From Mesorhizobium sp. L-2-11 (GTDB taxonomy: Bacteria > Pseudomonadota > Alphaproteobacteria > Rhizobiales > Rhizobiaceae): DNA of 64,000 bases. A program made the position numbers and the translations under genes. The stretch is from positions 4,666,001 to 4,730,000 of the forward strand of contig NZ_AP023257.1 of NCBI RefSeq assembly GCF_016756595.1, in the 5' to 3' direction. This document shows, in pieces, positions 1 through 8,700 of the stretch. The stretch's first letter is position 1. The number at the start of each line of letters is the position of its first letter. The notes under the pieces are model-generated. The model had not been told where the DNA came from. It saw nothing but the letters and a program-made list of their open reading frames with translations, and searched no databases.

Positions 1-1
1 G

Positions 2-1891
2 CCACAGTTCCTGGAAGGCGATCCGGCCACCGGCTATCTGCCGGGCCGGAAATGGCCTGTTATCCGCTATGGCCTCGTCAGCCTGCTCGCCGCCACCATC
101 CTGGTTTTTGCGATCGAACTGATCGTGCGCGGCGATTTTGCCGGCACCGTCGGCTTCTTCCTGCAGCCCTTCAAGCCGGGCTGGACCACCATCATCATCT
201 TCGCCCTGATCCTGATCGGCCTCGATGCCGTGCTCGGCCGCAGCCACCAGAGCCTGATGATCGTCGCGCCGCTGACGCTGGCGCTGGCCTTTGTCGGCCA
301 CCAGAAATCGCTCTATCTCGGCGATCCGCTCTATCCGACCGATTTCCTCTATTCACGTCAGATCGTGGCGCTGATGCCGCTGCTGGTGCGCGAACGTCCG
401 GGAACCGCCATCGCTCTGGCGGTCGGCATCGTCGGCAGCCTCTCGCTGCTCGTTTATGGCTGGCGGCTGTGGCGCCGCCGGGTACCAGCGCTCGGTCGCA
501 AGGGGCGCCTGGCCCGGCTGACGCTGACCGTGCCGCTGCTCGCCTTCTTCGTGTCGATCATGGATTACGCGACGTTCTCGTGGACCCGCGACCGGCTGCA
601 AATCATCCCGATCATGTGGGACCAGAAGGAAAATTACGCCTCCAACGGCTTCGCACTGGCCTTCGCCCTCAACGTGCCGATGGCCCATGTCCCCGCGCCT
701 GCCGGCTACTCCGACAAGGCGATCGCGGCGATCGAAAGGCCTGACGTGAAGGCATCGGTGCCGACCGAGAAGCCAGACATCATCATCGTCATGAGCGAAT
801 CCTTCTGGGATCCGACCGAACTGCCCGGCGTCACCATCACGCCCGATCCGATTCCCAACGTGCGGTCGCTGCGCTCCGGCCACGTGTTCTCGCCCGAATT
901 CGGCGGCATGACCGCCAATGTCGAGTTCGAGGCGCTGACCGGCTTTTCCAACGCCTTCCTGCCGGCCGGCAGCATCCCCTACCAGCAATATGTCCGCGCG
1001 CCGGTGCCGTCGATGGCGACGTTCCTGAAGAGCCAGGGCTATGAGACGCGCGCCATCCATCCGGGCACAAGCTGGTTCTGGAACCGAACGCCGGTCTATG
1101 CTGATTTCGGCTTTGATGACTTCAAGTCCGAAGAAAACATGCCATATCTCGAAAAGCGCGGGCCGCTAACATCGGACGCGGCGATGACGGAGGAGATCAT
1201 CCGCGAAGCCGACGCCACGGACGATCCGTTCTTCTACTTCGCCGTCAGCCTGCAAAACCACGGACCCTACGAACCGAATCGCTATTACAATCCGACCCAC
1301 AAGGTGCAGGCTCCGACCAGCCAGTGGGCAAAGGATTCGCTGCTGAGCTTCACGGAAGGCGCATCCGACGCCGACAAGAGTCTCGAGCGCCTCATCGAAT
1401 GGGCGAAGAACCGGCGGCGACCGACGGTCATCGCCTTCTTCGGCGACCATCTGCCGCCGCTCGGTCCGGTCTATGTCGAGACCGGCTTCCTCAGGGATAA
1501 CGTCGCGCCACGCAAGGAGCCGCCCGACCAGATGCTGCTGCATCACCGAACACCGCTGATCGTTTGGTCCAACCGCAGCGGTCCGGTCACGGACATGGGC
1601 ACTGTCAGTCCAGCCTTTCTGCCCTACCACGTCCTGACCACGGCCGGGATCAGCCACCCCTATTACACCGGCTTCCTCGGCCAGATGCGCGAGCGCTACA
1701 GCGTCGTCGACCGCAATCTATTGTTGACGCCCGCGGGCAAGGACACACCCGACTGGGCGCGCAAGAAGCAAATCGACCCGGCCATTCGCGATTTCCGCCT
1801 GCTGCAATACGACATGATGTTCGGCAAGCGCCGTGCAGCGCCCGATTTCTTCCCTGAAACGGTGAACAAGCGGGTCCCGCATACAAGCTGA
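2..1891 (+). CDS. LTA synthase-family sulfatase / phosphoglycerol transferase, 5' end outside window
   Basis: The frame is open from base 2, so the start lies upstream; GTG 125 and later codons are internal. The N-terminal third holds several hydrophobic membrane segments. The rest is an alkaline-phosphatase-superfamily sulfatase domain with the metal/phosphate motifs IIVMSESFW, GGMTANVEFEALTG (the Thr is the likely nucleophile), LQNHGPY and FFGDHLPP. This is the architecture of LtaS/OpgB-type enzymes, which move phosphoglycerol from phosphatidylglycerol onto envelope glycans. In rhizobia such enzymes decorate cyclic beta-1,2-glucans, so a CgmB-like role is possible but inferred. The catalytic domain should face the periplasm. 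The family is fairly sure; the substrate is not. Confidence 0.85.
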   Translation, partial: PQFLEGDPATGYLPGRKWPVIRYGLVSLLAATILVFAIELIVRGDFAGTVGFFLQPFKPGWTTIIIFALILIGLDAVLGRSHQSLMIVAPLTLALAFVGHQKSLYLGDPLYPTDFLYSRQIVALMPLLVRERPGTAIALAVGIVGSLSLLVYGWRLWRRRVPALGRKGRLARLTLTVPLLAFFVSIMDYATFSWTRDRLQIIPIMWDQKENYASNGFALAFALNVPMAHVPAPAGYSDKAIAAIERPDVKASVPTEKPDIIIVMSESFWDPTELPGVTITPDPIPNVRSLRSGHVFSPEFGGMTANVEFEALTGFSNAFLPAGSIPYQQYVRAPVPSMATFLKSQGYETRAIHPGTSWFWNRTPVYADFGFDDFKSEENMPYLEKRGPLTSDAAMTEEIIREADATDDPFFYFAVSLQNHGPYEPNRYYNPTHKVQAPTSQWAKDSLLSFTEGASDADKSLERLIEWAKNRRRPTVIAFFGDHLPPLGPVYVETGFLRDNVAPRKEPPDQMLLHHRTPLIVWSNRSGPVTDMGTVSPAFLPYHVLTTAGISHPYYTGFLGQMRERYSVVDRNLLLTPAGKDTPDWARKKQIDPAIRDFRLLQYDMMFGKRRAAPDFFPETVNKRVPHTS

Positions 1892-2188
1892 AGGTGGCGC
1901 GACATGTCGTCCTACGCGGCGGTTTTTCGGCTTGCCCTTGTCTTGCGGCCAAATTCCTGTATAGACGCCCGCAATCTGCCGGTCCTTGCTGGGGGCTGAA
2001 CGGAGGGCCGGAGGTTTTTCGAAACCTTCGTGTGGGGCCAGAAGCGCTTCCGCCTCCCGTGTCTCCGCTCTCGACCGTCTCGTCATGCTCCTTTCTTCCC
2101 CGCGCCGCCAGAGATCGCCGGGTCAGAGAAGTTGCAGAGGCTTTTGCCGCCGGGACCGGGAGAGAAACGAAGAAAGGCAAAGAACAAT

Positions 2189-2680
2189 ATGGCTCTTTAC
2201 GAACATGTGTTTCTTGCCCGGCAGGACCTCTCGCAGCAGCAGGTCGATGCGCTTGTCGAACAGTACAAGGGCGTCATCTCAGCGAATGGCGGGTCCGTCG
2301 GCCGGGTCGAGAACTGGGGACTGAAGTCCCTCACCTACCGGGTCAACAAGAACCGGAAGGCATACTACACGCTGATGGACATCACCTGCCCGCCGGCCGC
2401 GCTCAACGAGATGGAGCGCCAGATGGGCCTGTCCGAGGATGTGCTGCGTTTCCTCACCATCAAGGTCGATGCGCATGAGGAAGGCCCGTCGGCAATGATG
2501 CAGAAGCGCGAAGAGCGCTCGGAACGCGGCGGCTTCGGCGACCGTGACCGTGGCCCGCGCTCGTTCGGCGACCGGGATCGCGGCGACCGTGGCGATCGCC
2601 CGCCGCGCAGCTTCGGTGGCGATGGGGCAGACCGTGGCCCGCGCCGCCCGCGCGAAGGCGTTGAAGGGGGTGCACAATAA
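2189..2680 (+). CDS. rpsF: 30S ribosomal protein S6
   Basis: Ribosomal protein S6 (163 aa) of the small-subunit platform, where it pairs with S18. The start [13 protein letters not shown] is the normal S6 beginning and has a purine-rich AAAGGCAAAG stretch just upstream; the frame stays open about 160 bases further upstream but that part is not S6-like. After the globular domain (about residues 1-100) there is a long charged tail rich in Arg, Gly and Asp (repeats of the type GDRDRG) that E. coli S6 lacks but alphaproteobacterial S6 often carries. The TAA stop overlaps the rpsR ATG by one base, so the two are probably translated together. Confidence 0.97.
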   Translation: MALYEHVFLARQDLSQQQVDALVEQYKGVISANGGSVGRVENWGLKSLTYRVNKNRKAYYTLMDITCPPAALNEMERQMGLSEDVLRFLTIKVDAHEEGPSAMMQKREERSERGGFGDRDRGPRSFGDRDRGDRGDRPPRSFGGDGADRGPRRPREGVEGGAQ

Positions 2681-2928
2681 TGGTCGACATCAACCAGATC
2701 CCGACCCGGCGCCCGTTTCATCGCCGCCGCAAGACCTGCCCGTTCTCCGGCGCCAACGCGCCCAAGATCGATTACAAGGACGTACGTCTTCTGCAGCGCT
2801 ATATTTCCGAGCGCGGCAAGATCGTGCCGTCGCGCATCACCGCCGTCAGCCAGAAGAAGCAGCGCGAACTCGCCAAGGCAATCAAGCGCGCCCGCTTCCT
2901 CGGCCTGCTGCCCTACGTGGTTCGCTAA
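2680..2928 (+). CDS. rpsR: 30S ribosomal protein S18
   Basis: Ribosomal protein S18, 82 aa, the usual length, binding 16S rRNA and S6 in the platform. Recognisable features are the basic N-terminus [13 protein letters not shown], then [19 protein letters not shown] and the C-terminal PSRITAV and [11 protein letters not shown] motifs. It starts inside the stop codon of rpsF (TAATG). Directly behind its TAA stop lies a triple palindromic repeat and then a strong terminator, so the rpsF-rpsR transcript may end here rather than read into rplI. Confidence 0.98.
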   Translation: MVDINQIPTRRPFHRRRKTCPFSGANAPKIDYKDVRLLQRYISERGKIVPSRITAVSQKKQRELAKAIKRARFLGLLPYVVR

Positions 2929-3115
2929 CACCGATTAGTTGACCATGATCTTGTCCGAAAACCGGTTTCCACTTTTCGGGATCATGGCCAACACTGATTA
3001 GTTGACCATGATCTTGTCCGAAAACCGGTTTCCACTTTTCGGGATCATGGCCAACACTGATTAGTTGACCATGATCTTGTCCGAAAACCGGTTTCCACTT
3101 TTCGGGATCATGGTC
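2927..3115 (+). repeat. Three tandem 63-bp units carrying a rhizobial palindrome
   Basis: Three near-identical 63-bp units begin at 2927, 2990 and 3053, separated by substitutions only. Each contains the palindrome CCATGATC...CCGAAAA...TTTTCGG...GATCATGG, so each can form its own hairpin in RNA. The core resembles the palindromes that recur in Rhizobiaceae intergenic regions (RIME/RPE type, from memory). The array fills much of the 452-bp gap between rpsR and rplI, in which I see no gene. Confidence 0.9.
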
Positions 3116-3121
3116 TAGCCA

Positions 3122-3145
3122 GCGGGCGGTTCGCCGCCCGCTTTT
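3122..3145 (+). terminator. Intrinsic terminator behind rpsF-rpsR
   Basis: A perfect 8-bp GC stem (GCGGGCGG / CCGCCCGC) closes on a TTCG tetraloop and is followed by TTTT. It is a textbook Rho-independent terminator just after the triple repeat. Confidence 0.85.
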
Positions 3146-3184
3146 CCCACGGCGACGGGCGCCGCAGGGTTGAACTTTGATTTG

Positions 3185-3232
3185 ATGCATGTCGTTGTCC
3201 CAAAACCGGGACCACTTTTGGGCGACATGCAT
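3185..3232 (+). repeat. Palindromic intergenic element, ATGCATGTCG arms
   Basis: A 48-bp element with perfect 10-bp outer arms (ATGCATGTCG / CGACATGCAT) and inner arms CCCAAAA / TTTTGGG. It lies upstream of rplI. A split relative is found at 59383-59462. Confidence 0.8.
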
Positions 3233-3380
3233 TGAAAATCCCGGGTTGAGGTGAAGACCTCTAACTGCCGCGACAGGCAGGACAGCGACACCGGCGGCGA
3301 CGCCCTCAGCTTCCTGACCTGTTCCAGACAAATTCGGCGTCCATGCCAGTGATTTGGCGCCCAAACGAAGGAACAATACC

Positions 3381-3965
3381 ATGGAAGTCATTCTTCTCGA
3401 ACGCGTTTCCCGCCTCGGCCAGATGGGCGATACCGTCAAGGTCAAGGATGGATTCGCCCGCAACTTCCTGCTGCCGCAGGGCAAGGCGCTGCGCGCCAAC
3501 GAAGCCAACAAGAAGAAATTCGAAGGCCAGCGCGCCCAGCTCGAAGCCCGCAACCTCGAGCGCAAGTCCGAGGCGATGCAGATTTCGGAAAAGCTGGACG
3601 GCAAGAGCTTCATTGCCGTGCGTTCGGCCGGCGAAACCGGCCAGCTCTACGGCTCGGTGTCGACCCGCGACATCGCCGAGTTGCTGACGGCGGAAGGTTT
3701 CTCGGTCAACCGCAACCAGATCCTGCTCAACCAGCCGATCAAGACCATCGGCCTGACCAATGTGGCGATCGCACTGCATCCGGAAGTCGAGGTCACCATC
3801 ACGCTCAACATCGCCCGCACCGCCGACGAAGCCGAGCGCCAGGCCAAGGGTGAGACGCTGACCACGGCCGAAGCCATCTATGGCGACGACATCAACGACA
3901 ATGCGCGCCCGGACAACTTCTTCGATCCCAATGCGGAGTTCGAAGGCGGCGAAGACAACGGCTGA
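3381..3965 (+). CDS. rplI: 50S ribosomal protein L9
   Basis: Ribosomal protein L9 (194 aa), with the hallmark N-terminal [17 protein letters not shown] and the conserved [17 protein letters not shown] segment that bind 23S rRNA. A connecting helix and the C-terminal domain (about residues 75-150) follow, then an acidic extra tail of about 40 residues, which explains the length above the usual 150. The ATG at 3381 has a GAAGGAAC ribosome site; an in-frame ATG at 3354 would add nine residues that no L9 needs. A strong terminator follows. Its separation from rpsR by 452 bp is unusually wide. Confidence 0.97.
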   Translation: MEVILLERVSRLGQMGDTVKVKDGFARNFLLPQGKALRANEANKKKFEGQRAQLEARNLERKSEAMQISEKLDGKSFIAVRSAGETGQLYGSVSTRDIAELLTAEGFSVNRNQILLNQPIKTIGLTNVAIALHPEVEVTITLNIARTADEAERQAKGETLTTAEAIYGDDINDNARPDNFFDPNAEFEGGEDNG

Positions 3966-4036
3966 TTGCACGTCACAAAGGCGTCAGAGCGGCGCTTTAA
4001 AACGTTTCGTCGGCTTCCAGTCATTTCTGGACCAAC

Positions 4037-4063
4037 GCCCGGGCGCCTCGCCCGGGCTTTTTT
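4037..4063 (+). terminator. Intrinsic terminator of rplI
   Basis: A perfect 9-bp stem, GCCCGGGCG / CGCCCGGGC, with a CCT loop and six T residues, 70 bases after the rplI stop. Confidence 0.92.
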
Positions 4064-4100
4064 GTGCCATAAGGAACTTTTCGACCCCCTATATATTGAT

Positions 4101-4208
4101 GCAGACTACAGTGCCGCGCGTCCTTTGGACGCACAAAAGACGCTGTAGAACTTTGATTTGGCGCATGATCCTTTCCGAAATCGATCTCGATTTTCGGGGT
4201 CATGCGCC
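4101..4208 (+). repeat. Two-module mosaic repeat, copy 1
   Basis: Module A is the palindromic stretch GCGTCCTTTGGACGC...AAAAGACGC (about 4119-4144). Module B is GCGCATGATCCTTTCCGAAA...TTTTCGGGGTCATGCGC (about 4161-4208). The same two modules occur in the same order, in opposite orientation, at 46434-46565. The element lies in the rplI-cfa gap. Confidence 0.8.
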
Positions 4209-4244
4209 GAGACAGCGTGTCTGACCGAGAGGGGACATTTGGTC

Positions 4245-5534
4245 ATGAATATTCTGCTGAAACGCATTTTCGACCGCCTGGTGCGCACCGGCAATCTCAA
4301 AGTCACCGGACCTAAGGGCCTGTCGGTGGATTTCGGCGACGGCAGCGGCGATCTGGTGCACATGCACATCAAGACCGCGCATGCTGAGCGCGCCATCACC
4401 TTCGATCCGATGTTGGCGGTGCCGGAAGCCTATATGGACGGTGAGCTCGACATACTCGAGGGCGGCGTGCTGGGGGTGATGCGCATCGCCTTCCAGAACA
4501 TGGAAAGCGGCGGCATCGATGCCACCTGGTCGAAGGCGATTGAAGGCCTGCGTCACGCTTTCCGCCGCCTGCAGCAGATCAACACGGCGGCGCGCGCGCG
4601 CCGCAACGTGCAGCGTCACTATGATCTGTCAGGCGACCTCTACAGGCTCTTCCTCGACGAGGACATGCAGTATTCCTGCGCCTATTTCGAGCAGCCGGAC
4701 ATGACGCTCGACGAGGCGCAGGCAGCCAAGAAGCGCCATATTGCCGCCAAGCTCAGGCTGAAGGCCGGCCAGACGGTGCTTGATATCGGCTCCGGCTGGG
4801 GCGGGCTCGGTCTCTATCTCGCCAAGTCCTTCGACGTCGACGTGCAAGGTGTGACGTTGTCGACCGAGCAGCATGGCGTCGCCACCGACCGCGCCCATGC
4901 GCAAGGCCTGGAAAACCGCGTGCATTTCGAAGTGAGGGATTACCGCGAGCTCAACGAGCGCTTCGACCGCGTCGTCTCGGTCGGCATGTTCGAGCATGTC
5001 GGCGTCAACCACTACCGCACCTTCTTCGACAAATCGGCGACGCTCTTGAAGCCGGACGGCGTCATGCTGCTGCACACGATCGGCCGCTCCGGCGCGCCGT
5101 GGGCAACCAGCGCCTTCATCCGCAAATACATTTTCCCGGGCGGCTACGTCCCCTCGCTCTCGGAAGTGATGCCGGCGATCGAAAAGTCGGGCCTTATCGT
5201 CACCGACATCGAAGTCCTGCGCCTGCATTATGCCGAGACGCTGAGACATTGGAGCGAGCGCTTTGCCGCCAACCGCGACAAGGCCAAGGCGATCTATGAC
5301 GAGCGTTTCTGCCGCATGTGGGAGTTCTATCTGGCAGCTTCGGAAGCCGCATTCCGCTGGCAGGATCTGGTGGTCTTCCAAATCCAGATCGCCAAGAAGA
5401 ACGACACGCTGCCGATGTCTCGCGACTATATGGCCAAATGCGAGAAGGCATTGCAGCTGCGCGACATGGGGCATCGCCCAAAAACCCCTGCCGCCAAGCC
5501 CGCCCGGCGCCGCAAGGTGGCGGATATGGAATAG
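4245..5534 (+). CDS. Cyclopropane-fatty-acyl-phospholipid synthase family methyltransferase
   Basis: A 429-aa protein of the CFA synthase family, which uses S-adenosylmethionine to add a methylene bridge to unsaturated acyl chains of membrane phospholipids. The first ~110 residues form the non-catalytic N-terminal domain. The SAM-binding site is [12 protein letters not shown] at about residues 179-190, followed by family motifs GVTLSTEQ and FEHVG. The start ATG at 4245 follows a clear GAGAGGGGAC ribosome site; the earlier in-frame ATG at 4158 lies inside the upstream palindromic repeat. It ends in a basic tail ([12 protein letters not shown]) and a strong terminator. Rhizobia usually carry several paralogues, so I assign no cfa number. 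Confidence 0.92.
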   Translation: MNILLKRIFDRLVRTGNLKVTGPKGLSVDFGDGSGDLVHMHIKTAHAERAITFDPMLAVPEAYMDGELDILEGGVLGVMRIAFQNMESGGIDATWSKAIEGLRHAFRRLQQINTAARARRNVQRHYDLSGDLYRLFLDEDMQYSCAYFEQPDMTLDEAQAAKKRHIAAKLRLKAGQTVLDIGSGWGGLGLYLAKSFDVDVQGVTLSTEQHGVATDRAHAQGLENRVHFEVRDYRELNERFDRVVSVGMFEHVGVNHYRTFFDKSATLLKPDGVMLLHTIGRSGAPWATSAFIRKYIFPGGYVPSLSEVMPAIEKSGLIVTDIEVLRLHYAETLRHWSERFAANRDKAKAIYDERFCRMWEFYLAASEAAFRWQDLVVFQIQIAKKNDTLPMSRDYMAKCEKALQLRDMGHRPKTPAAKPARRRKVADME

Positions 5535-5584
5535 ACCGCCGGCGATCACGCCATTGCCGCTTGCCATTGCCGGCCCACACGCTG

Positions 5585-5618
5585 AAAAAGGTCTCGCCGT
5601 CGCCGCGAGACCTTTTTT
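5585..5618 (+). terminator. Intrinsic terminator of the CFA synthase gene, abutting the next start codon
   Basis: AAAAAGGTCTCGC pairs with GCGAGACCTTTTTT around a 7-base loop. The T run ends one base before the ATG at 5620, so the hairpin occupies the place where a ribosome site for the next gene would be. Confidence 0.88.
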
Positions 5619-5619
5619 C

Positions 5620-5943
5620 ATGACCTATCTCATCTACATCGTTGCTGCCCTTGCCGAGATCGCCGGCTGCTTTTCGATCTGGGCGTGGTGGCGGCTGGAA
5701 AAGTCGCCGCTGTGGCTGGCGCCGGGCATGGTCTCGCTCGCTTTGTTCGGCTTCCTGCTGGCGCTGGTGGACATCAGCGCCGCGGGCCGCGCCTATGCCG
5801 CCTATGGCGGCATCTACATCGCCGCCTCGCTCGGATGGCTGTGGCTGGTGGAAGGCGTGCGCCCCGACCGCTGGGACCTTGCCGGTTCCGCGCTCTGCAT
5901 CGTTGGCGCCTCGGTGATCCTGCTCGCACCTCGGGGTGCCTGA
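5620..5943 (+). CDS. YnfA family small membrane protein
   Basis: A 107-aa integral membrane protein of the UPF0060/YnfA family, related to small multidrug-resistance-type proteins, with four hydrophobic segments. Family signatures are [17 protein letters not shown] near the start, then [18 protein letters not shown] and the C-terminal [17 protein letters not shown]. The length matches the family. No Shine-Dalgarno is possible because a terminator hairpin runs up to the base before the ATG, so translation may be leaderless or weak. The function is not established; efflux is only suggested. The Rsm22 gene follows 3 bp after its stop. Confidence 0.88.
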   Translation: MTYLIYIVAALAEIAGCFSIWAWWRLEKSPLWLAPGMVSLALFGFLLALVDISAAGRAYAAYGGIYIAASLGWLWLVEGVRPDRWDLAGSALCIVGASVILLAPRGA

Positions 5944-5946
5944 GCT

Positions 5947-6915
5947 ATGGAACTGCCTATCCCGCTTCGGCAGGGCGTCGAGCGCCTACTCGAAAAAGTG
6001 CCGCTGCCGACGCTGAAGCAAGCGGCAAAAACGCTGTCGGACCGCTATCGCGCCGAACTGCGCGACGGCCGCCTGCATATAGCCGAGGAGATCTCGGTCA
6101 AGGCCTATCTGGCGACGCGGCTGCCGGCGACCTATGCCGCCGTCCGTGCCAGTCTCGATGCGGTCAGCGAGGCAAGGCCCGATCATGCGCCCAAAACCCT
6201 GCTCGACGTCGGCGCCGGCCCTGGCACCGTGCTTTGGGCTGCGCTCGATCTCTGGCCCGACCTCGAGCAGGCGGTGCTGATCGAGGCGAGCGCCGCGGTG
6301 CGCCGGGTCGGCGCGGCGCTTGCCGCTGAGGCGATGACGGCCAGGGTCGCCTGGCTGGCCGGCGATGTCACCGTCGACCTTGCCGATCTCAGGCCGGCCG
6401 AGCTGGTCACCTGCGCCTATGTGCTGGACGAGATCGGACCGGAGTCGCTGCCAGCACTCATCGACCGGCTCTGGCGCCTGACCGACGACACGCTGCTGAT
6501 CGTCGAGCCGGGCACGCCGGCCGGATGGCAGCGCATCCTTGCCGTGCGCCGGCAGCTGATCGAGGCGGGCGCGCACGTGCTTGCCCCTTGCCCGCATGCG
6601 GCTCCCTGCCCGCTCGCGCCGCCCGACTGGTGCCATTTTTCGCGCCGTGTCGCGCGTTCGCGCCTGCACCGGCTGGCCAAGGACGCCGACGTGCCATGGG
6701 AGGACGAGAAATTCATCTATGTCGCCGCCTCCCGCCACTCTGTCGCCCCGCCGCAGGCGCGTGTGATCGCACCGCCGAAATCAGGCTCGGGCAAGGTCCT
6801 GCTGAAACTTTGCGAAAAGGACGGCGGTGCCGACGAGAAACTGTTCACCAAGCGCGACGGCCAGATGTTCAAGGCCGCGCGGCGGCTCGACTGGGGCGAC
6901 GCGCTGCCGAAGTGA
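5947..6915 (+). CDS. Rsm22-like small-ribosomal-subunit methyltransferase
   Basis: A 322-aa SAM-dependent methyltransferase-fold protein of the mitochondrial Rsm22/METTL17-related family, linked to assembly of the small ribosomal subunit. The SAM-binding loop LLDVGAGPGTV is at about residues 85-95. A cysteine cluster (C215, C221 and C229 in CPHAAPCPLAPPDWC) corresponds to the conserved cysteines that in mitochondrial homologues are thought to hold an iron-sulfur cluster. The start is 3 bp after the YnfA stop, which suggests co-transcription. Whether it still methylates RNA is unknown. Confidence 0.88.
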   Translation: MELPIPLRQGVERLLEKVPLPTLKQAAKTLSDRYRAELRDGRLHIAEEISVKAYLATRLPATYAAVRASLDAVSEARPDHAPKTLLDVGAGPGTVLWAALDLWPDLEQAVLIEASAAVRRVGAALAAEAMTARVAWLAGDVTVDLADLRPAELVTCAYVLDEIGPESLPALIDRLWRLTDDTLLIVEPGTPAGWQRILAVRRQLIEAGAHVLAPCPHAAPCPLAPPDWCHFSRRVARSRLHRLAKDADVPWEDEKFIYVAASRHSVAPPQARVIAPPKSGSGKVLLKLCEKDGGADEKLFTKRDGQMFKAARRLDWGDALPK

Positions 6916-7121
6916 TTGGCAGCTATTTTCCTGTTTTGTTCTCGCCCGGGAACGGCTAGGCTCGCCATCTTGATTCGAGTCAATCAACATTCTTTCCACC
7001 GAAAGATCTCGGCTGTGAATCGCGGGCACCAAAGCTGATTGGATGGGGACTGATGCAGATAAGTCATCGCCGATTTATCCCGTTCTGATATCGAGAGACC
7101 GGGATCGAAATCGGGGACATC

Positions 7122-8612
7122 ATGGCAGAGGCAGCACGAAAATTCGGCGTGGCGGAAACACCGCTCTATCGCGAGGCACCGAACAACATCGAGGCCGAGC
7201 AGGCGCTGCTCGGCGCCATCCTCGTCAACAACGACGCCTTCTACCGGGTCTCTGATTTCCTGAAATCCGGCCATTTTTACGAGCCGCTGCACAGAAAAAT
7301 CTTTGAGGTCGCCGCCGAGCTCATTCGTATGGGCAAGATAGCGACGCCGATCACGCTGAAGACGTTCCTGCCGGCCGACGAGAAGGTCGGCGACATGACG
7401 GTTGCGCAATATGTGGTACGGCTGGCCGTCGAGGCGGTCACCGTCGTCAATGCCGCCGACTACGGCCGCGCCATCTATGATCTCGCCACGCGACGCGCGC
7501 TGATCACCGTCGGCGAAGACATGGTCAACATCGCCTACGACGCGCCGGTCGACATGTCGCCATCCGAGCAGATCGAGGATGCCGAGCGGCGCCTGTTCGA
7601 ACTGGCCGAGACCGGCCGCTACGATGGCGGCTTCGAGAGCTTCACCGACGCGGTCAAGACCGCCGTCGACATGGCCAACGCCGCCTATATGCGCGACGGC
7701 CACCTGTCGGGCGTCGCCACGGGCCTGCGCGATCTCGACCGCCGCATGGGCGGCCTGCAGCCGTCCGACCTGATCATCATTGCCGGCCGCCCCGGCATGG
7801 GCAAAACCTCGCTTGCCACCAACATGGCTTTCAACATCGCCGAAGCCTATGTGCCGGCGCAACAGGCCGACGGTTCGTTCAAGGCGGCAAATGGCGGCGT
7901 CGTCGGCTTCTTCTCGCTCGAAATGTCGTCGGAACAGCTCGCCACCCGCATCATTTCCGAACAGACCGAAATCCCGTCGTCGAAAATCCGCCGCGGCGAG
8001 ATCAGCGAAATGGATTTCGAAAAGCTGGTCGCCTGCTCGCAGACCATGCAGAAGATCCCGCTGTTCATCGACCAGACCGGCGGTATCTCGATCGCCCAGC
8101 TCTCGGCGCGGGCGCGGCGGCTGAAGCGCCAGCGCGGCCTCGACGTCATCGTCATCGACTATATCCAGCTGATGCAAGGGTCGAGCGCCAAATCTTCGCA
8201 GAACCGCGTGCAGGAGATCACCGAAATCACCACCGGCCTGAAGGCGCTGGCTAAGGAGCTTGCCGTGCCGATCATCGCGCTGTCGCAGCTGTCGCGCCAG
8301 GTCGAAAGCCGTGACGACAAGCGCCCGCAGCTTTCCGACCTGCGCGAATCGGGTTCGATCGAGCAGGACGCCGACGTGGTGATGTTCGTCTATCGCGAGG
8401 AATACTACCTGAAGAACCGCGAGCCGAAGCCGGGCACCGACGAATACATCAAATGGGAACACGAGATGAACGAGATGCGCGGCAAGGCCGAGGTCATCGT
8501 CGCCAAGCAGCGCCATGGACCGACCGGCTCGGTCAGCCTCGCCTTCCAGGGCGAGTTCACCCGCTTCTCCGACCTTGCCGAAGAGCATCATATTGCGGAG
8601 AGGTTTGAGTAG
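7122..8612 (+). CDS. dnaB: Replicative DNA helicase DnaB
   Basis: The hexameric 5'-3' helicase of the replication fork, 496 aa. The N-terminal domain (about residues 20-125, NNIEAEQALLGAIL) interacts with primase. The C-terminal RecA-like ATPase has Walker A GRPGMGKTS at about residues 222-230, Walker B VIVIDYIQLM and the SQLSRQVESR arginine-finger region. No intein is present. The ATG follows GGGGACATC. The gene sits 206 bp after the Rsm22 gene; upstream, at 6970-6987, is a small inverted repeat TTGATT-N6-AATCAA of unknown use. The alr gene often found between dnaB and radA in other bacteria is absent. Confidence 0.97.
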   Translation: MAEAARKFGVAETPLYREAPNNIEAEQALLGAILVNNDAFYRVSDFLKSGHFYEPLHRKIFEVAAELIRMGKIATPITLKTFLPADEKVGDMTVAQYVVRLAVEAVTVVNAADYGRAIYDLATRRALITVGEDMVNIAYDAPVDMSPSEQIEDAERRLFELAETGRYDGGFESFTDAVKTAVDMANAAYMRDGHLSGVATGLRDLDRRMGGLQPSDLIIIAGRPGMGKTSLATNMAFNIAEAYVPAQQADGSFKAANGGVVGFFSLEMSSEQLATRIISEQTEIPSSKIRRGEISEMDFEKLVACSQTMQKIPLFIDQTGGISIAQLSARARRLKRQRGLDVIVIDYIQLMQGSSAKSSQNRVQEITEITTGLKALAKELAVPIIALSQLSRQVESRDDKRPQLSDLRESGSIEQDADVVMFVYREEYYLKNREPKPGTDEYIKWEHEMNEMRGKAEVIVAKQRHGPTGSVSLAFQGEFTRFSDLAEEHHIAERFE

Positions 8613-8700
8613 CCGCTTGTCCGACGTCACACCCAAGATGCGGGATAGCAGCGCTCTACGGGGGGATCACAGCCCTCACCAGCATACGGGAGGGTAAAGC

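Noticed and set aside
2882..3613. Minus-strand frame containing a three-fold repeated peptide
   Set aside because: The repetition comes from the 63-bp intergenic palindromes, whose length is divisible by three; the flanks are antisense of rplI, so it is not a repeat protein gene.
6970..6987. TTGATT-N6-AATCAA inverted repeat upstream of dnaB as an operator
   Set aside because: Only six paired bases and no second copy in the window; too short to call with confidence.
6984..8636. A long open frame of 550 codons on the minus strand opposite dnaB
   Set aside because: It mirrors the codon pattern of dnaB; the product is His/Arg/Asp-rich without any family motif. High-GC genes commonly leave open shadow frames.
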